Positions 14,644 through 14,844 of a stretch of DNA of 14,844 nucleotides are shown here, piece by piece. The DNA comes from DATDDB01 sp036524005. Its GTDB lineage: Bacteria; Pseudomonadota; Gammaproteobacteria; Burkholderiales; Gallionellaceae. The notes under the pieces are model-generated. The model saw only the letters and a list, made by a program, of their open reading frames with translations. It searched no databases and was not told the origin of the DNA. The position numbers and the translations under genes were made by a program. Where the stretch lies: positions 1 through 14,844 of the forward strand of contig DATDDB010000145.1 of NCBI GenBank assembly GCA_036524005.1. The letters are read 5' to 3'. How positions within the stretch are numbered: position 1 is the first letter of the stretch; each line of letters opens with the position of its first letter.

Positions 14644-14844
14644 CTAACCCTGTTCTTTCGCCCAGGAGTCCTTCAGCGTCACAGTGCGGTTAAACACCAG
14701 CCTGCCCGGGTTGTGGTCGCGCCGGTCGGCGCAGAAATAGCCCAGGCGCTCGAACTGGTAGCGCATTTCGGGCAATGAATTTTTCACGCATCCTTCCACC
14801 CAGCCCTGAACCACGGTGAGCGATGCGGGATTGAGGTATTCGAG
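14644..14844 (-). CDS. glnS: Glutaminyl-tRNA synthetase, C-terminal end
   Basis: Only the last 66 codons lie in the window; the gene continues beyond the right edge. The translated end reads EYLNPASLTVVQGWVE, then MRYQFERLGYFCADRRD, and finishes FNRTVTLKDSWAKEQG before TAG at 14644-14646. This is the distal anticodon-binding beta-barrel of GlnRS, whose E. coli member ends with the closely similar NRTVGLRDTWAK-type sequence as I remember it. GlnRS charges tRNA-Gln directly with glutamine. Its presence beside cysS suggests co-transcription, although 168 bases of repeats separate the two genes. Confidence 0.93.
   Translation of the reverse strand, partial: LEYLNPASLTVVQGWVEGCVKNSLPEMRYQFERLGYFCADRRDHNPGRLVFNRTVTLKDSWAKEQG

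Overview
The window looks like a chromosomal stretch of a betaproteobacterium, probably a Nitrosomonadales-type lineage (inferred from protein style and gene order, not from a database search). Apart from one outer-membrane gene at the left, every gene lies on the minus strand and reads right to left: glnS (3' end) - cysS - OprB-type porin - second beta-barrel protein - mlaF-mlaE-mlaD-mlaC-mlaB - ABC-2 exporter ATPase and permease - ibaG/bolA-like - murA - [inserted segment] - hisG - hisD. The run from mla through ABC exporter, ibaG and murA into hisG-hisD is a gene order I know from many betaproteobacteria. It joins outer-membrane lipid asymmetry (Mla), envelope export, peptidoglycan precursor synthesis (MurA) and histidine biosynthesis.

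Right end (10941-14844): two aminoacyl-tRNA synthetase genes (glnS, cysS) are separated by a 120-bp inverted-repeat element and a (GATTTT)5 tract. cysS is followed 3 bases later by a carbohydrate-porin-like gene, which overlaps a second outer-membrane barrel gene by 11 bases.

Centre (4602-10845): tightly packed genes with 4-base or 1-base junctions (GTGA overlaps at mlaC/mlaB and around the permease/ibaG boundary), consistent with one long operon that starts from a candidate promoter near 10878-10907.

The most unusual part is 3104-4558. Two copies of a roughly 300-bp repeat lie in inverted orientation on either side of a visibly A+T-rich gene for an unrecognised 245-residue helical protein, and the whole unit sits between murA and hisG. 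Each repeat is a chain of hairpins. Where the two copies differ inside stems, several differences are compensatory on both arms, which argues for selection on a folded structure. The unit looks like a mobile or invertible cassette carrying a cargo gene.

Left end (1-1011): the his run stops after hisD. Instead of hisC there is a convergent outer-membrane protein gene with a clear terminator. Beyond it, positions 1 to about 310 hold an interior piece of a CusA/CzcA-type metal-efflux pump with much higher G+C codon use and no start. That piece is a gene remnant, a transferred fragment or an assembly join.
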